A stretch of 64,000 bases of DNA from Vibrio intestinalis (GTDB taxonomy: Bacteria > Pseudomonadota > Gammaproteobacteria > Enterobacterales > Vibrionaceae). The notes beneath the pieces were generated by a model. That model did no database searches and was not told the origin of the DNA. It saw only the letters and a list, made by a program, of their open reading frames with translations. This document shows positions 17,465 to 26,049 of the stretch, in pieces. The DNA lies in the NCBI RefSeq assembly GCF_025195085.2, contig NZ_JANAVY020000003.1, positions 310,001 to 374,000 of the forward strand. Reading direction: 5' to 3'. The translations under genes and the position numbers were made by a program. Positions within the stretch are counted from its first letter, which is position 1. The number at the start of each line of letters is the position of its first letter.

Positions 17465-19147
17465 ATGCTTGCCAACATTAAAAAAACAGCACTAGCAACA
17501 GCAATTATCGCAACAGCTACAACTGGCTTTGCGTCAGTAGCAACTGCAGCTGAGAAAAGTGAACTAACGATCCACCCTAAAGAGTACACAACTTTCGTAC
17601 GTAACTTTAACCCGTACCTAGGTGCTACTAACCTTCATACTACTCGTGACTTCATCTACGAGCCGTTAGTAGTATTCAACGAAATGCACGGTAACACTCC
17701 TGTATTCCGTCTAGCAGAGAACTTCACAATTGCTGACGACCTATTGAGCGTTACATTTGATCTACGTAAAGGCGTAACTTGGTCTGACGGTGAAGCATTC
17801 AACGCAGACGACGTTATGTACTCTTTCAACCTAGTTAAAGAGAAGCCTGAGCTAGACCAATCTGGTATCAACGCATGGGTAACTAAAGTTGAAAAACTTA
17901 ACGACTACCAAGTTAAGTTCTACATCTCAGAAGCTAACTCAAACGCTCCTTACGAAATCGTTAAGGTTCCTGTAGTAGCAGAGCACATCTGGGCTAAAGT
18001 GAAAGATCCAGCAACATTCATGAACGAGCAACCAGTAGGTACTGGCCCGTTCACTGAAATCGCTAACTTTACTCCACAACTATACCTTCAGTGTGCTAAC
18101 CCTAAATACTGGGATGCTGATAACCTAGACGTTGATTGTCTACGCGTTCCTCAAATCGCGAACAACGACCAGTTCCTAGGTAAAGTTGTAAACGGCGAAA
18201 TGGACTGGACTTCTTCGTTCATTCCTGACATCGACCGTACTTACGCAGCAGCAAGCCCTAACCACCAGTACTGGTACCCGCCATCAGGTACTCAGGCGTT
18301 TGTTGTTAACTTCAAACACCCAGATCCAGTTAAGAACGAAGTACTAACTAACGTTGACTTCCGTCGCGCGTTCTCAATGGCTCTTGACCGTCAAACTATC
18401 ATCGACATCGCATTCTACGGTGGCGGTACAGTGAATGACTTCGCATCTGGTCTAGGTTACGCATTCAAACCTTGGTCTGATGAAGCGACTCACAACAAGT
18501 ACAAAGGTTTCAACACGTACAACGTTGAAGGCGCTAAAGAGCTTCTAGCGAAAGCTGGTTTCAAAGATGTAGATAAAGACGGTTTCGTTGATTCTCCATC
18601 TGGTAAGCCATTCGAGCTTCTAGTTCAATCTCCAAACGGCTGGACTGACTTCAACAACACAGTTCAACTTGCAGTTGAGCAACTAGCAGAAGTAGGCATC
18701 AAAGCGAAAGCACGTACTCCAGATTTCTCTGTGTACAACCAAGCGATGCTAGAAGCAACATATGATGTTGCTTACACTAACTACTTCCACGGTGCGGATC
18801 CACACCTATACTGGAACAGCGGCTACAACTCAGCGCTTCAGTCTGGTGACGGTATGCCACGTTTCGCAATGCACTACTACAAAAACGACAAGCTAGACAG
18901 CCTACTAAACAGCTTCTACAAAACTGCTGATAAAGCGGAGCAGATGGAAATCGCTCACGGTATTCAGCAAATCATTGCAGCTGACCAAGTAACTGTTCCA
19001 GTAATGTCTGGTGCATACATGTTCCAATACAACACAACTCGCTTTACTGGTTGGTGGAACGAAGAAAATCCTAAGGGTCGTCCAAACATTTGGGACGGTA
19101 TCCCAGAGCGTCTACTTCACGTACTGGACCTAAAACCAGTTAAGTAA
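17465..19147 (+). CDS. cbp: Periplasmic chitin-oligosaccharide-binding protein (CBP)
   Basis: This 560-residue solute-binding protein of the oligopeptide-type family (SBP_bac_5) feeds (GlcNAc)n to the ABC importer. In V. cholerae it also clamps ChiS in the off state until ligand arrives. The Sec signal peptide is MLANIKKTALATAIIATATTGFASVATA, with cleavage at about 28/29 before AEKSEL. The family motif FDLRKGVTWSDGEAFNADDVMYSF lies at about 97-120. ATG at 17465 has AAGGAA upstream. Codon use is strongly biased (CTA, CGT, AAC), which fits a very highly expressed protein. It is the first gene of the chb operon and is followed by a hairpin without a T run, so more of this protein than of the permeases is expected. 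Confidence 0.95.
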   Translation: MLANIKKTALATAIIATATTGFASVATAAEKSELTIHPKEYTTFVRNFNPYLGATNLHTTRDFIYEPLVVFNEMHGNTPVFRLAENFTIADDLLSVTFDLRKGVTWSDGEAFNADDVMYSFNLVKEKPELDQSGINAWVTKVEKLNDYQVKFYISEANSNAPYEIVKVPVVAEHIWAKVKDPATFMNEQPVGTGPFTEIANFTPQLYLQCANPKYWDADNLDVDCLRVPQIANNDQFLGKVVNGEMDWTSSFIPDIDRTYAAASPNHQYWYPPSGTQAFVVNFKHPDPVKNEVLTNVDFRRAFSMALDRQTIIDIAFYGGGTVNDFASGLGYAFKPWSDEATHNKYKGFNTYNVEGAKELLAKAGFKDVDKDGFVDSPSGKPFELLVQSPNGWTDFNNTVQLAVEQLAEVGIKAKARTPDFSVYNQAMLEATYDVAYTNYFHGADPHLYWNSGYNSALQSGDGMPRFAMHYYKNDKLDSLLNSFYKTADKAEQMEIAHGIQQIIAADQVTVPVMSGAYMFQYNTTRFTGWWNEENPKGRPNIWDGIPERLLHVLDLKPVK

Positions 19148-19162
19148 TCGACGTTTAATCTT

Positions 19163-19185
19163 GCGGCGTACGTTCAGTACGCCGC
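19163..19185 (+). other. Intercistronic hairpin after cbp
   Basis: GCGGCGTAC and GTACGCCGC form a perfect nine-base stem around GTTCA, with no following T run. Such hairpins between binding-protein and permease genes usually protect the upstream message from 3' decay or partly terminate. The remaining bases to 19318 show no gene. Confidence 0.7.
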
Positions 19186-19318
19186 TTAATCCCCCCCACT
19201 CTCGTTAGTTTAGATATGGCGCTCGTCGTCAGGGGATTATCTACGCTCAATTTTGTAGTTCGCTAGGAGCGTCCTGAAACCAGGAACAGGGAAAATCTGG
19301 GTGTGTAAGGTGTAAGTT

Positions 19319-20305
19319 ATGGGTTATTTTTTAAGACGTTTGTCATTTTATCTTGTCGCCCTTTTAGTTGCGGCAACACTAAACTTTATTATTCCGCGAG
19401 CGATGCCAGGTGACCCAGTTACCATGATGTTCGCGAATGCTTCTGTTCAGGTAACACCTGAACGTATCGCAGCAATGAAAGAGCTACTAGGTTTCGTCGA
19501 TGGCGGCCTATTTGTTCAGTACATTGCGTACATGAAAAATATTTTAAGCTGGGAACTGGGTACTTCGATTCAATTCTACCCTCTATCAGTAAACAAACTT
19601 CTAGGTGGTGCATTTGGTTGGTCACTATTCCTAGCAGGTACTGCTGTAATTATCTCGTTCTCGCTTGGTTCAATTCTTGGTATCTACGCAGCATGGAAAC
19701 GCGGTAGCAAATACGATGCGTTTGTTACTCCGGGTATGCTTGTTGTTCAAGCGGTTCCTCAGGTAGTAATCGCGATGATCGCACTATTTACCTTTGCAAT
19801 CGGCCTTAAATGGTTCCCAACTGGCTACGCATATACACCGGGCACAACACCTGACTGGACAAGCTGGGAATTCATTAAAGACGTAAGTTACCACGCTGTA
19901 CTCCCTCTATTCTGTGCAACCATCGTTCAGATTGGTGGCTTCCTAGTTAACATGCGTAACAACATGATTAACTTGCTAGCGGAAGACTACATCACTATGG
20001 CGAAGGGTAAAGGCCTTAACGAAAAACGTGTTGTATTCAACTACGCGGCGCGTAACGCGATGCTTCCAAGTGTAACCGCGCTTTCAATGGCACTAGGCAT
20101 GGCGATCGGTGGTCAGCTAATCATCGAAATCATCTTCAACTACCCAGGCCTAGGTTCAGTACTGTTCAACGCGATTAAAGCGCGTGACTACCAAGTACTT
20201 CAAGGTCAGCTACTAATCATGACTCTGTTCATGCTGTTCTTTAACCTACTAGCAGACATGCTATACGTTGTTCTAGACCCTCGCCTACGTAAGGGAGGCA
20301 AATAA
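19319..20305 (+). CDS. Chitin-oligosaccharide ABC transporter permease 1 (DppB/OppB type)
   Basis: This 328-residue inner-membrane permease forms half of the channel for chitin oligosaccharides. It shows the DppB-type pattern. There is an N-terminal helix ending in the PRAMPGDP motif (about 24-31), an extracytoplasmic loop and five more helices. The EAA coupling segment AKGKGLNEKRVVFNYAARNA lies at about 228-247. The C-terminus LYVVLDPRLR is typical of the family. The gene overlaps nothing and is 2 bases from the second permease, so the two are translationally coupled. Family members usually move peptides; the sugar substrate is inferred from CBP and the operon. Confidence 0.93.
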   Translation: MGYFLRRLSFYLVALLVAATLNFIIPRAMPGDPVTMMFANASVQVTPERIAAMKELLGFVDGGLFVQYIAYMKNILSWELGTSIQFYPLSVNKLLGGAFGWSLFLAGTAVIISFSLGSILGIYAAWKRGSKYDAFVTPGMLVVQAVPQVVIAMIALFTFAIGLKWFPTGYAYTPGTTPDWTSWEFIKDVSYHAVLPLFCATIVQIGGFLVNMRNNMINLLAEDYITMAKGKGLNEKRVVFNYAARNAMLPSVTALSMALGMAIGGQLIIEIIFNYPGLGSVLFNAIKARDYQVLQGQLLIMTLFMLFFNLLADMLYVVLDPRLRKGGK

Positions 20306-20307
20306 TC

Positions 20308-21333
20308 ATGAAAGGTTTCCTAAAACTCATCGGTAATAACCCGATGGCACTTACGGGTAGTATTATCCTTGCTCTTTTCCTGTTCATTGCACTGTTTGCA
20401 CCGTTTTTAGCAAAACATGCGCCAGACAAACGTACAGGTAACCCACATGAATACCCTGCGCCAGTCGTTAAACTAGCGCAAAGCAGCCCTGATGGTTGGG
20501 TAGCGACAAACCTTGCAGATGACCGCCGTACTCTGATTATGTCTAAAAAAGCAGATCACGTGATGGGTACAACACGTATGGGTCGTGACGTTTGGTCTCA
20601 ATTCGTACACGGTGCTCGCGTATCGCTAGCAGTAGGTTTCGGTGCTGGTATCACAGTATGTTTCCTAGCAACAATCATCGGTATTTCAGCTGGTTACTTT
20701 GGCGGCAAAGTGGACGATGTGTTAACTGCAGCCATGAACATCATGCTGGTTATTCCGCAATATCCACTACTGTTTGTATTGGCAGCCTTCATCGGTGAGG
20801 CAGGGCCACTAACAATCTCCTTGATTATCGGCTTTACGGCCTGGGCATGGGGTGCTCGTGTAATACGCTCCCAAACACTTGCCCTACGTGAAAAAGAGTT
20901 TGTTAAAGCCGCTGAAGTTCTTGGTGAATCTTCATGGCGCATCATCTTCGTTGAAATCTTGCCAAACCTTATCCCTATCGTGGGTGCAAGTTTCATCGGC
21001 TCGGTTATGTACGCAATCATGATGGAAGCGACTATCTCGTTCCTAGGTCTAGGTGACCCGAACACAGTGAGCTGGGGCATCATGCTGTACAACGTACAAA
21101 CGTCTTCTTCAATGCTAATTGGCGCATGGTGGGAACTACTAGCACCTTGTATGGCGCTGATTCTACTGATGACTGGTCTAGCTCTACTTAACTTCGCGGT
21201 TGATGAAATTGCTAACCCGCAGCTACGTTCTCACAAAGGTATGAAACGCTGGAAGAAACTTGCAGCGCAAGACAAAGAAGAACGTGAGCCTGAGCTACCA
21301 CCACAAAATGCACTTTGGAGCGGAGATAAATAA
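20308..21333 (+). CDS. Chitin-oligosaccharide ABC transporter permease 2 (DppC/OppC type)
   Basis: This 341-residue partner permease has an N-terminal helix (about 12-33) and a large periplasmic loop to about 100 with the family segment MGTTRMGRDVWSQFVHGARVS. Five more helices follow. The cytoplasmic EAA loop REKEFVKAAEVLGESSWRII (about 195-214) contacts the ATPases. The C-terminal cytoplasmic tail is longer and more charged than in DppC (about 35 residues after the last helix). ATG follows the preceding stop by 2 bases, and the next gene starts 2 bases after its own stop. This tight packing indicates one complex made in fixed ratio. Confidence 0.93.
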   Translation: MKGFLKLIGNNPMALTGSIILALFLFIALFAPFLAKHAPDKRTGNPHEYPAPVVKLAQSSPDGWVATNLADDRRTLIMSKKADHVMGTTRMGRDVWSQFVHGARVSLAVGFGAGITVCFLATIIGISAGYFGGKVDDVLTAAMNIMLVIPQYPLLFVLAAFIGEAGPLTISLIIGFTAWAWGARVIRSQTLALREKEFVKAAEVLGESSWRIIFVEILPNLIPIVGASFIGSVMYAIMMEATISFLGLGDPNTVSWGIMLYNVQTSSSMLIGAWWELLAPCMALILLMTGLALLNFAVDEIANPQLRSHKGMKRWKKLAAQDKEEREPELPPQNALWSGDK

Positions 21334-21335
21334 TC

Positions 21336-22319
21336 ATGACTGCACCACTAATTTCTATCCGCAACCTTTGCGTTGACTACATTACAGAAGCGGGCGATGT
21401 CCGCGCCTGTAACAACGTAAGCTTTGATATTGCACCGGGCGAGGTCTTTGGCCTTGCCGGTGAGTCTGGCTGTGGTAAATCAACTGTAGCCTTCTCACTA
21501 ATGCGTCTACATAAGCCGCCAGCGTTTATCACTGGTGGTGAGGTTATCTTCAATGGCGAAGATATCCTCAAATACAGCGACGAACGCATGCAAGCGTTCC
21601 GCTGGAGCGAGATGTCAATGGTGTTCCAGAGCGCGATGAACGCGCTCAACCCTGTACTGACTATGGAAGAGCAGTTCTGTGACGTAATTATGCGTCACAC
21701 GAACATGACTCGTGAGCAAGCTCGTAAGCGTGCTGAAGGTCTACTTGAAATTGTAGATATTCACCCTAGCCGTCTGACTGACTACCCTCACCAATTCTCT
21801 GGTGGTATGCGTCAGCGCCTAGTTATCGCAATCGCGCTCGCTCTTAACCCGAAAATGATCATCATGGATGAGCCAACTACAGCACTAGACGTAGTGGTTC
21901 AACGTGAAATCCTGCAAAAGATCTACGCACTTAAAGAAGAGTTCGGTTTCTCGATTCTGTTTATTACTCACGACCTTTCATTGATGGTCGAGTTCTCAGA
22001 CCGTATCGGCATCATGTACTCAGGTGAGTTGATCGAAGTTGCTCCGTCGAAGGAAATTTTAACTAGCCCATACCACCCTTACACCAAGGGCTTGGGTAGC
22101 TCATTCCCTCCACTGACAGGCCCAAAAACGAAACTTACTGGTATTCCGGGTAACCCATTAAACCTACTTGAAGTACCACAAGGTTGTCGTTTCCAAGCTC
22201 GTTGCGACCGTGTACATGAGAAATGTACTCAGGTGCAAACTCAGTTGAGACAGATTGAGCCAAATCGCTTCTCAAACTGCCACCTTTACGGTGAGCCAAT
22301 TGCCCAGACCAAGATCTAG
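21336..22319 (+). CDS. Chitin-oligosaccharide ABC transporter ATP-binding protein 1 (DppD type)
   Basis: This 327-residue cytoplasmic ATPase powers import. Walker A is GESGCGKST (about 43-51). The signature is FSGGMRQRLVIA (about 153-164) and Walker B is MIIMDEPTTALDV (about 173-185). The H-loop is in FITHDLSLM. The C-terminal oligopeptide-transporter domain has the cysteine motif CRFQARCDRVHEKC, which in homologues binds an Fe-S cluster of unclear role. It pairs with the second ATPase encoded 45 bases further on. Confidence 0.94.
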   Translation: MTAPLISIRNLCVDYITEAGDVRACNNVSFDIAPGEVFGLAGESGCGKSTVAFSLMRLHKPPAFITGGEVIFNGEDILKYSDERMQAFRWSEMSMVFQSAMNALNPVLTMEEQFCDVIMRHTNMTREQARKRAEGLLEIVDIHPSRLTDYPHQFSGGMRQRLVIAIALALNPKMIIMDEPTTALDVVVQREILQKIYALKEEFGFSILFITHDLSLMVEFSDRIGIMYSGELIEVAPSKEILTSPYHPYTKGLGSSFPPLTGPKTKLTGIPGNPLNLLEVPQGCRFQARCDRVHEKCTQVQTQLRQIEPNRFSNCHLYGEPIAQTKI

Positions 22320-22364
22320 CAATGTCAAAAAATAAGCAAAAATAAAATTATTCTGGAGACAATT

Positions 22365-23360
22365 ATGAGCAAAGATTTCGGCGAACTACTGGTTGAAGGT
22401 AAGAATCTTGTCAAAGATTTCCCTATCAACAGTAATGCCCTAAAACAACCAATGATGCGTGCGATCAACGACGTGTCATTCAAAATGTACAAAAGCCGTG
22501 GTTTAGCTGTAGTAGGTGAATCAGGCTCAGGTAAGTCAACCACCGCTAAGATGATTGCGAAAATGTACGCACCAACCTCAGGTACGATTGAGTACAAAGG
22601 CCGCGACATTCTAGACATCAACTCTAAAAGCGACTTGATGCACTACCGTGAAGGCGTACAAATGGTTTGGCAAGACCCGTTTGGCTCGCTAAACCCTACG
22701 CACAACATTTTCCACCATATTGCGCGTCCGCTTCTTATTCACAAGAAGATCAAGCCGGGCAATAAGAAGGAACTTGAAGAGCGTGTATACGACCTAATTG
22801 AACAAGTTGGTCTGATTCCACCAAAAGAAACTGCACAGAAATTCCCTCACCAGTTATCTGGTGGTCAGCGTCAGCGTGTAAACCTTGCACGTAACATCGC
22901 GGTAGGTGCAGAAGTCGTATTGGCGGACGAACCAACCTCAATGCTAGACGTATCGATTCGTGCCGGTGTTCTTAACCTGATGGAAGAGATGAAGTTTGAG
23001 AAGCAAATGTCTCTACTTTACATCACGCACGATATCGCGACAGCTCGTTACATTGCAGAAGACCTAGCGGTTATGTATGTAGGCCACATGGTTGAATGGG
23101 GTGATACAGAAGAGATCATTCACGATCCTCAACACCCATACACGCAGCTATTGGTTTCTGCGGTACCGGATCCAAGTAAATCGATCCACGAGAAGTTGAA
23201 AGGTAACAAGGGTGAAATCCCTCTTTGGACGCCAGAATCAGCAGGTTGTCCATTTGCAGGTCGTTGTCAGCAAGCAACCGACAAATGTCGTGAACGTCTA
23301 CCAGGCGTAACACAGTTGTCTGACAACCACTTTGTACGCTGTTACCTATACGAAAACTAA
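22365..23360 (+). CDS. Chitin-oligosaccharide ABC transporter ATP-binding protein 2 (DppF type)
   Basis: This 331-residue ATPase is the second nucleotide-binding subunit. Walker A is GESGSGKST (about 52-60), the signature is LSGGQRQRVNLA and Walker B is VVLADEPTSMLDV. A C-terminal cysteine-bearing domain CPFAGRCQQATDKC is again present. The start ATG has CTGGAG nine bases upstream. Together with the other ATPase, the two permeases and CBP this completes a five-part importer of the Dpp/Opp class, which is unusual for a sugar but established for Vibrio chitin oligomers. Confidence 0.94.
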   Translation: MSKDFGELLVEGKNLVKDFPINSNALKQPMMRAINDVSFKMYKSRGLAVVGESGSGKSTTAKMIAKMYAPTSGTIEYKGRDILDINSKSDLMHYREGVQMVWQDPFGSLNPTHNIFHHIARPLLIHKKIKPGNKKELEERVYDLIEQVGLIPPKETAQKFPHQLSGGQRQRVNLARNIAVGAEVVLADEPTSMLDVSIRAGVLNLMEEMKFEKQMSLLYITHDIATARYIAEDLAVMYVGHMVEWGDTEEIIHDPQHPYTQLLVSAVPDPSKSIHEKLKGNKGEIPLWTPESAGCPFAGRCQQATDKCRERLPGVTQLSDNHFVRCYLYEN

Positions 23361-23438
23361 GCAACAACGAGCCAAGAGAGGTCTCTTGGCTCAATCTCTT
23401 TCCTTACAGCTACAAATAGATTTTTTGCGGAGATATCA

Positions 23439-25157
23439 ATGCTGCTAATCACTAACCATATTGGTTACGAATCCCTTGGGCCTAAGCAGGCTATTTTGAT
23501 GACCAAGAAGCCACGCTTGTCTACATCCACTGCCTTGCTGGTGTGCGCGGATAGTCATCAAACTGTAGCGACATTAGATGTCGAGAAAGGCACTAAAGTC
23601 GCCAACTGGCACCAAGGGTATTTTTTTCGCATTGATTTTTCTGTTTTCCAGACGCCGGGTAATTACTACCTAAGAGCCGATAATGTTCGCTCAGAAGAGT
23701 TCGAAATCGGTAGCGGCGTACTGATGCAACAGACTTTTTCTGATGTATTACATTACTTCAAATCCCAACGTTGTGGTGGCATTTTTGATAAACAAGACCG
23801 CCAAGCGCCACTATTGGGTAGCGATCAAACCGCAGATGTTCATGGCGGTTGGTATGACGCTTCTGGCGACGTAAGCAAATACTTAAGCCACCTCTCCTAC
23901 GCCAATTACCTCAACCCGCAACAAATCCCTATGGTGGTTTGGAACATGCTAAAAGGGTTAGAGCTACTGGGTGAGAATGAAAAATTCGCTAAATATTCAC
24001 AAGTTCGCCTTACTGAAGAGGCGCTATTTGGCGCAGACTTCTTGGTGCGTATGCAAAACCAAGATGGCTTCTTCTACATGACCGTATTCGATAAATGGTC
24101 GAAAGACATTATTCAACGTGAGATCTGCGCTTACGCGACTCAAGATGGTCACAAATCTGACGATTATCAAGCCGGCTTCCGCCAAGGCGGCGGTGTATCA
24201 ATTGCGGCATTAGCCTCTGCGGCACGTTTAGACGTTAGCGGTGAATTCTCAAGTGAGGACTACCTACAAGCGGCAGAAAAGGGCTACTGGCACTTACAAG
24301 AAAACAACACGCAATACCTCAATGATGGTGAAGAAAACATCATTGATGAATACTGCGCATTGCTTGCGGCCGTAGAACTGTACCGCACAACGCAAGATGA
24401 AAATTATCTTATTGAATCTCGTCGCTGGGCAGATCGCCTCGCGACTCGTCAAACCTCAGATTCAGAGGTAGCACACTACTGGGCAGCCAATACTGATGGC
24501 TCTCGCCCATACTTCCACGCAGCAGAAGCAGGCTTACCCGTTATTGCTTTGTGTGAGTACCTATCGATTGAAAGTGATCGTGAGGCTTATCAAGCAACCA
24601 AACAAGTTGTCGCTCAAGCGATCGACTTTGAGCTCACTATCACTAATAACGCAGCGAACCCATTTGGCTACCCACGCCAATACGTAAAACCAGTTAATGG
24701 CGATAAACGCGAAGCTTTCTTCGTCGCGCATGACAACGAATCAGGTTACTGGTGGCAGGGTGAAAACGCGCGTTTAGGCTCTTTAGCAAGCATGGCTTTC
24801 CTTGCTCAAAATCACGCGAAAGACAGCGAGCAGCAAAAACAGCTCGCGCAGTTTGCACAAAATGCTTTGAACTGGATTGTCGGTCATAACCCTTACAACA
24901 TGTGTATGTTGGATGGTTTCGGCCAAAACAACCCAGACTATTTACCTCACTTGGGCTTCTTTAATGCCAAAGGTGGTGTTTGCAACGGTATTACAGGCGG
25001 ATTTGAGGACGAGGAAGATATTGCCTTCAATCCTCCGGGTCAGAAAGATGATATGTTGCAGAACTGGCGATGGGGTGAGCAATGGATCCCTCATGGGGCG
25101 TGGTATTTGCTCGCGATCATCTGTCAATTCAATCACTTTGACAGCTTAGAGGACTAA
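23439..25157 (+). CDS. GH9 family exo-beta-D-glucosaminidase (endoglucanase-related)
   Basis: This 572-residue glycoside hydrolase has no signal peptide, so it acts in the cytoplasm on imported oligomers. An N-terminal Ig-like CelD_N domain (about 1-92, NHIGYESLGPKQAILM) precedes the (alpha/alpha)6 barrel. The GH9 nucleophile-activating pair is D140/D144 in WYDASGD. The C-terminal GHNPYNMCMLDGFG segment and the probable acid E547 in GEQWIPHG fit the family. Although named after cellulases, the orthologous Photobacterium enzyme was shown to be an exo-glucosaminidase, so partly deacetylated chitin oligomers are the likely substrate. The next gene begins 4 bases after its stop and encodes a glucosamine kinase, which supports this. 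Confidence 0.9.
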   Translation: MLLITNHIGYESLGPKQAILMTKKPRLSTSTALLVCADSHQTVATLDVEKGTKVANWHQGYFFRIDFSVFQTPGNYYLRADNVRSEEFEIGSGVLMQQTFSDVLHYFKSQRCGGIFDKQDRQAPLLGSDQTADVHGGWYDASGDVSKYLSHLSYANYLNPQQIPMVVWNMLKGLELLGENEKFAKYSQVRLTEEALFGADFLVRMQNQDGFFYMTVFDKWSKDIIQREICAYATQDGHKSDDYQAGFRQGGGVSIAALASAARLDVSGEFSSEDYLQAAEKGYWHLQENNTQYLNDGEENIIDEYCALLAAVELYRTTQDENYLIESRRWADRLATRQTSDSEVAHYWAANTDGSRPYFHAAEAGLPVIALCEYLSIESDREAYQATKQVVAQAIDFELTITNNAANPFGYPRQYVKPVNGDKREAFFVAHDNESGYWWQGENARLGSLASMAFLAQNHAKDSEQQKQLAQFAQNALNWIVGHNPYNMCMLDGFGQNNPDYLPHLGFFNAKGGVCNGITGGFEDEEDIAFNPPGQKDDMLQNWRWGEQWIPHGAWYLLAIICQFNHFDSLED

Positions 25158-25161
25158 TCCT

Positions 25162-26037
25162 ATGACTCTGTACCGAATTGGTATTGATGGTGGCGGCACA
25201 TCTTGCCGCGCCCGTATCCGCGACGAACAAAACAACCTTATTGGCGAGGCAAAAAGAGGCAGCGCCAACATTATGCTTGGTGCTGAAATCGCAATGGCAT
25301 CCATTGTAGAAGCCATTACTGAAGCCGCGAAACAAGGTGGTCTCACTGAGCAAGACTTTGCCAAGATGCACGTTGGTCTTGCGCTCGCAGGCGCTGAGCA
25401 CAAAGGCTCATGGCAAAAATTCATGGCGCTTTCACATCCGTTCGCTTCAATGACACTGAATACCGATGCCTACGGCGCGTGTATTGGTGCACACAATGGT
25501 GACGATGGCGCAATCATGATTGGCGGCACAGGTTCGTGTGGTATCTACCTTGAAGGTGGTCAACAACATGTTGTTGGCGGTCGTGAGTTCCCAATTTCAG
25601 ATCAAGGTGGTGGCGCAATAATGGGCCTTCGCCTTATTCAGCAAGTTTTGCTGGCTTATGATGGCATTATAGAGAAAACCCCTCTTGCAGCGCACGTGCT
25701 TAATCATTTTGATAATGATGTGGATGCAATTGTTGAGTGGTCTAAGGGTGCGATACCTAAAGATTACGGCCAATTCTCTCCAGCTATTTTCCAACACGCT
25801 TACCAAGGTGACCCTTTAGCAATTTCAATGCTGAAGCAAACTGCGGCAGATATCGAGATGTTCCTCATTGCCTTGAATAAGAAAGGTGCTACACGCATCT
25901 GTCTAATGGGTAGCATCGCAGAACGCATTCAAGATTGGCTCTCTCCTCCAGTACAACAGTGGATCGTAACACCTCAATTCGATGCAATCGAAGGGGCGAT
26001 CATGTTTGCGGGTAAGCCAGAGCATAATCTGTATTAA
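25162..26037 (+). CDS. gspK: Glucosamine-specific kinase (BadF/BadG family)
   Basis: This 291-residue ASKHA-fold kinase phosphorylates free glucosamine to glucosamine-6-phosphate with ATP, as shown for V. cholerae GspK. The phosphate-1 loop is IGIDGGGTSCRARI (about 6-19), with the first Asp conserved. GGTGSCGIYL (about 119-128) forms the phosphate-2 region, and ISDQGGGAIMGL and CLMGSIAERI complete the BadF pattern. The gene starts 4 bases after the GH9 gene that would generate its substrate. GlcNAc kinases of the same family are the main alternative. Confidence 0.9.
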   Translation: MTLYRIGIDGGGTSCRARIRDEQNNLIGEAKRGSANIMLGAEIAMASIVEAITEAAKQGGLTEQDFAKMHVGLALAGAEHKGSWQKFMALSHPFASMTLNTDAYGACIGAHNGDDGAIMIGGTGSCGIYLEGGQQHVVGGREFPISDQGGGAIMGLRLIQQVLLAYDGIIEKTPLAAHVLNHFDNDVDAIVEWSKGAIPKDYGQFSPAIFQHAYQGDPLAISMLKQTAADIEMFLIALNKKGATRICLMGSIAERIQDWLSPPVQQWIVTPQFDAIEGAIMFAGKPEHNLY

Positions 26038-26049
26038 GGATTTGTAGAT

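Noticed and set aside
20694..21092. 132-codon open frame on the minus strand inside the chb permease 2 gene
   Set aside because: It is antisense to a well conserved coding gene, has no recognisable domain and follows the codon bias of the real gene on the other strand.
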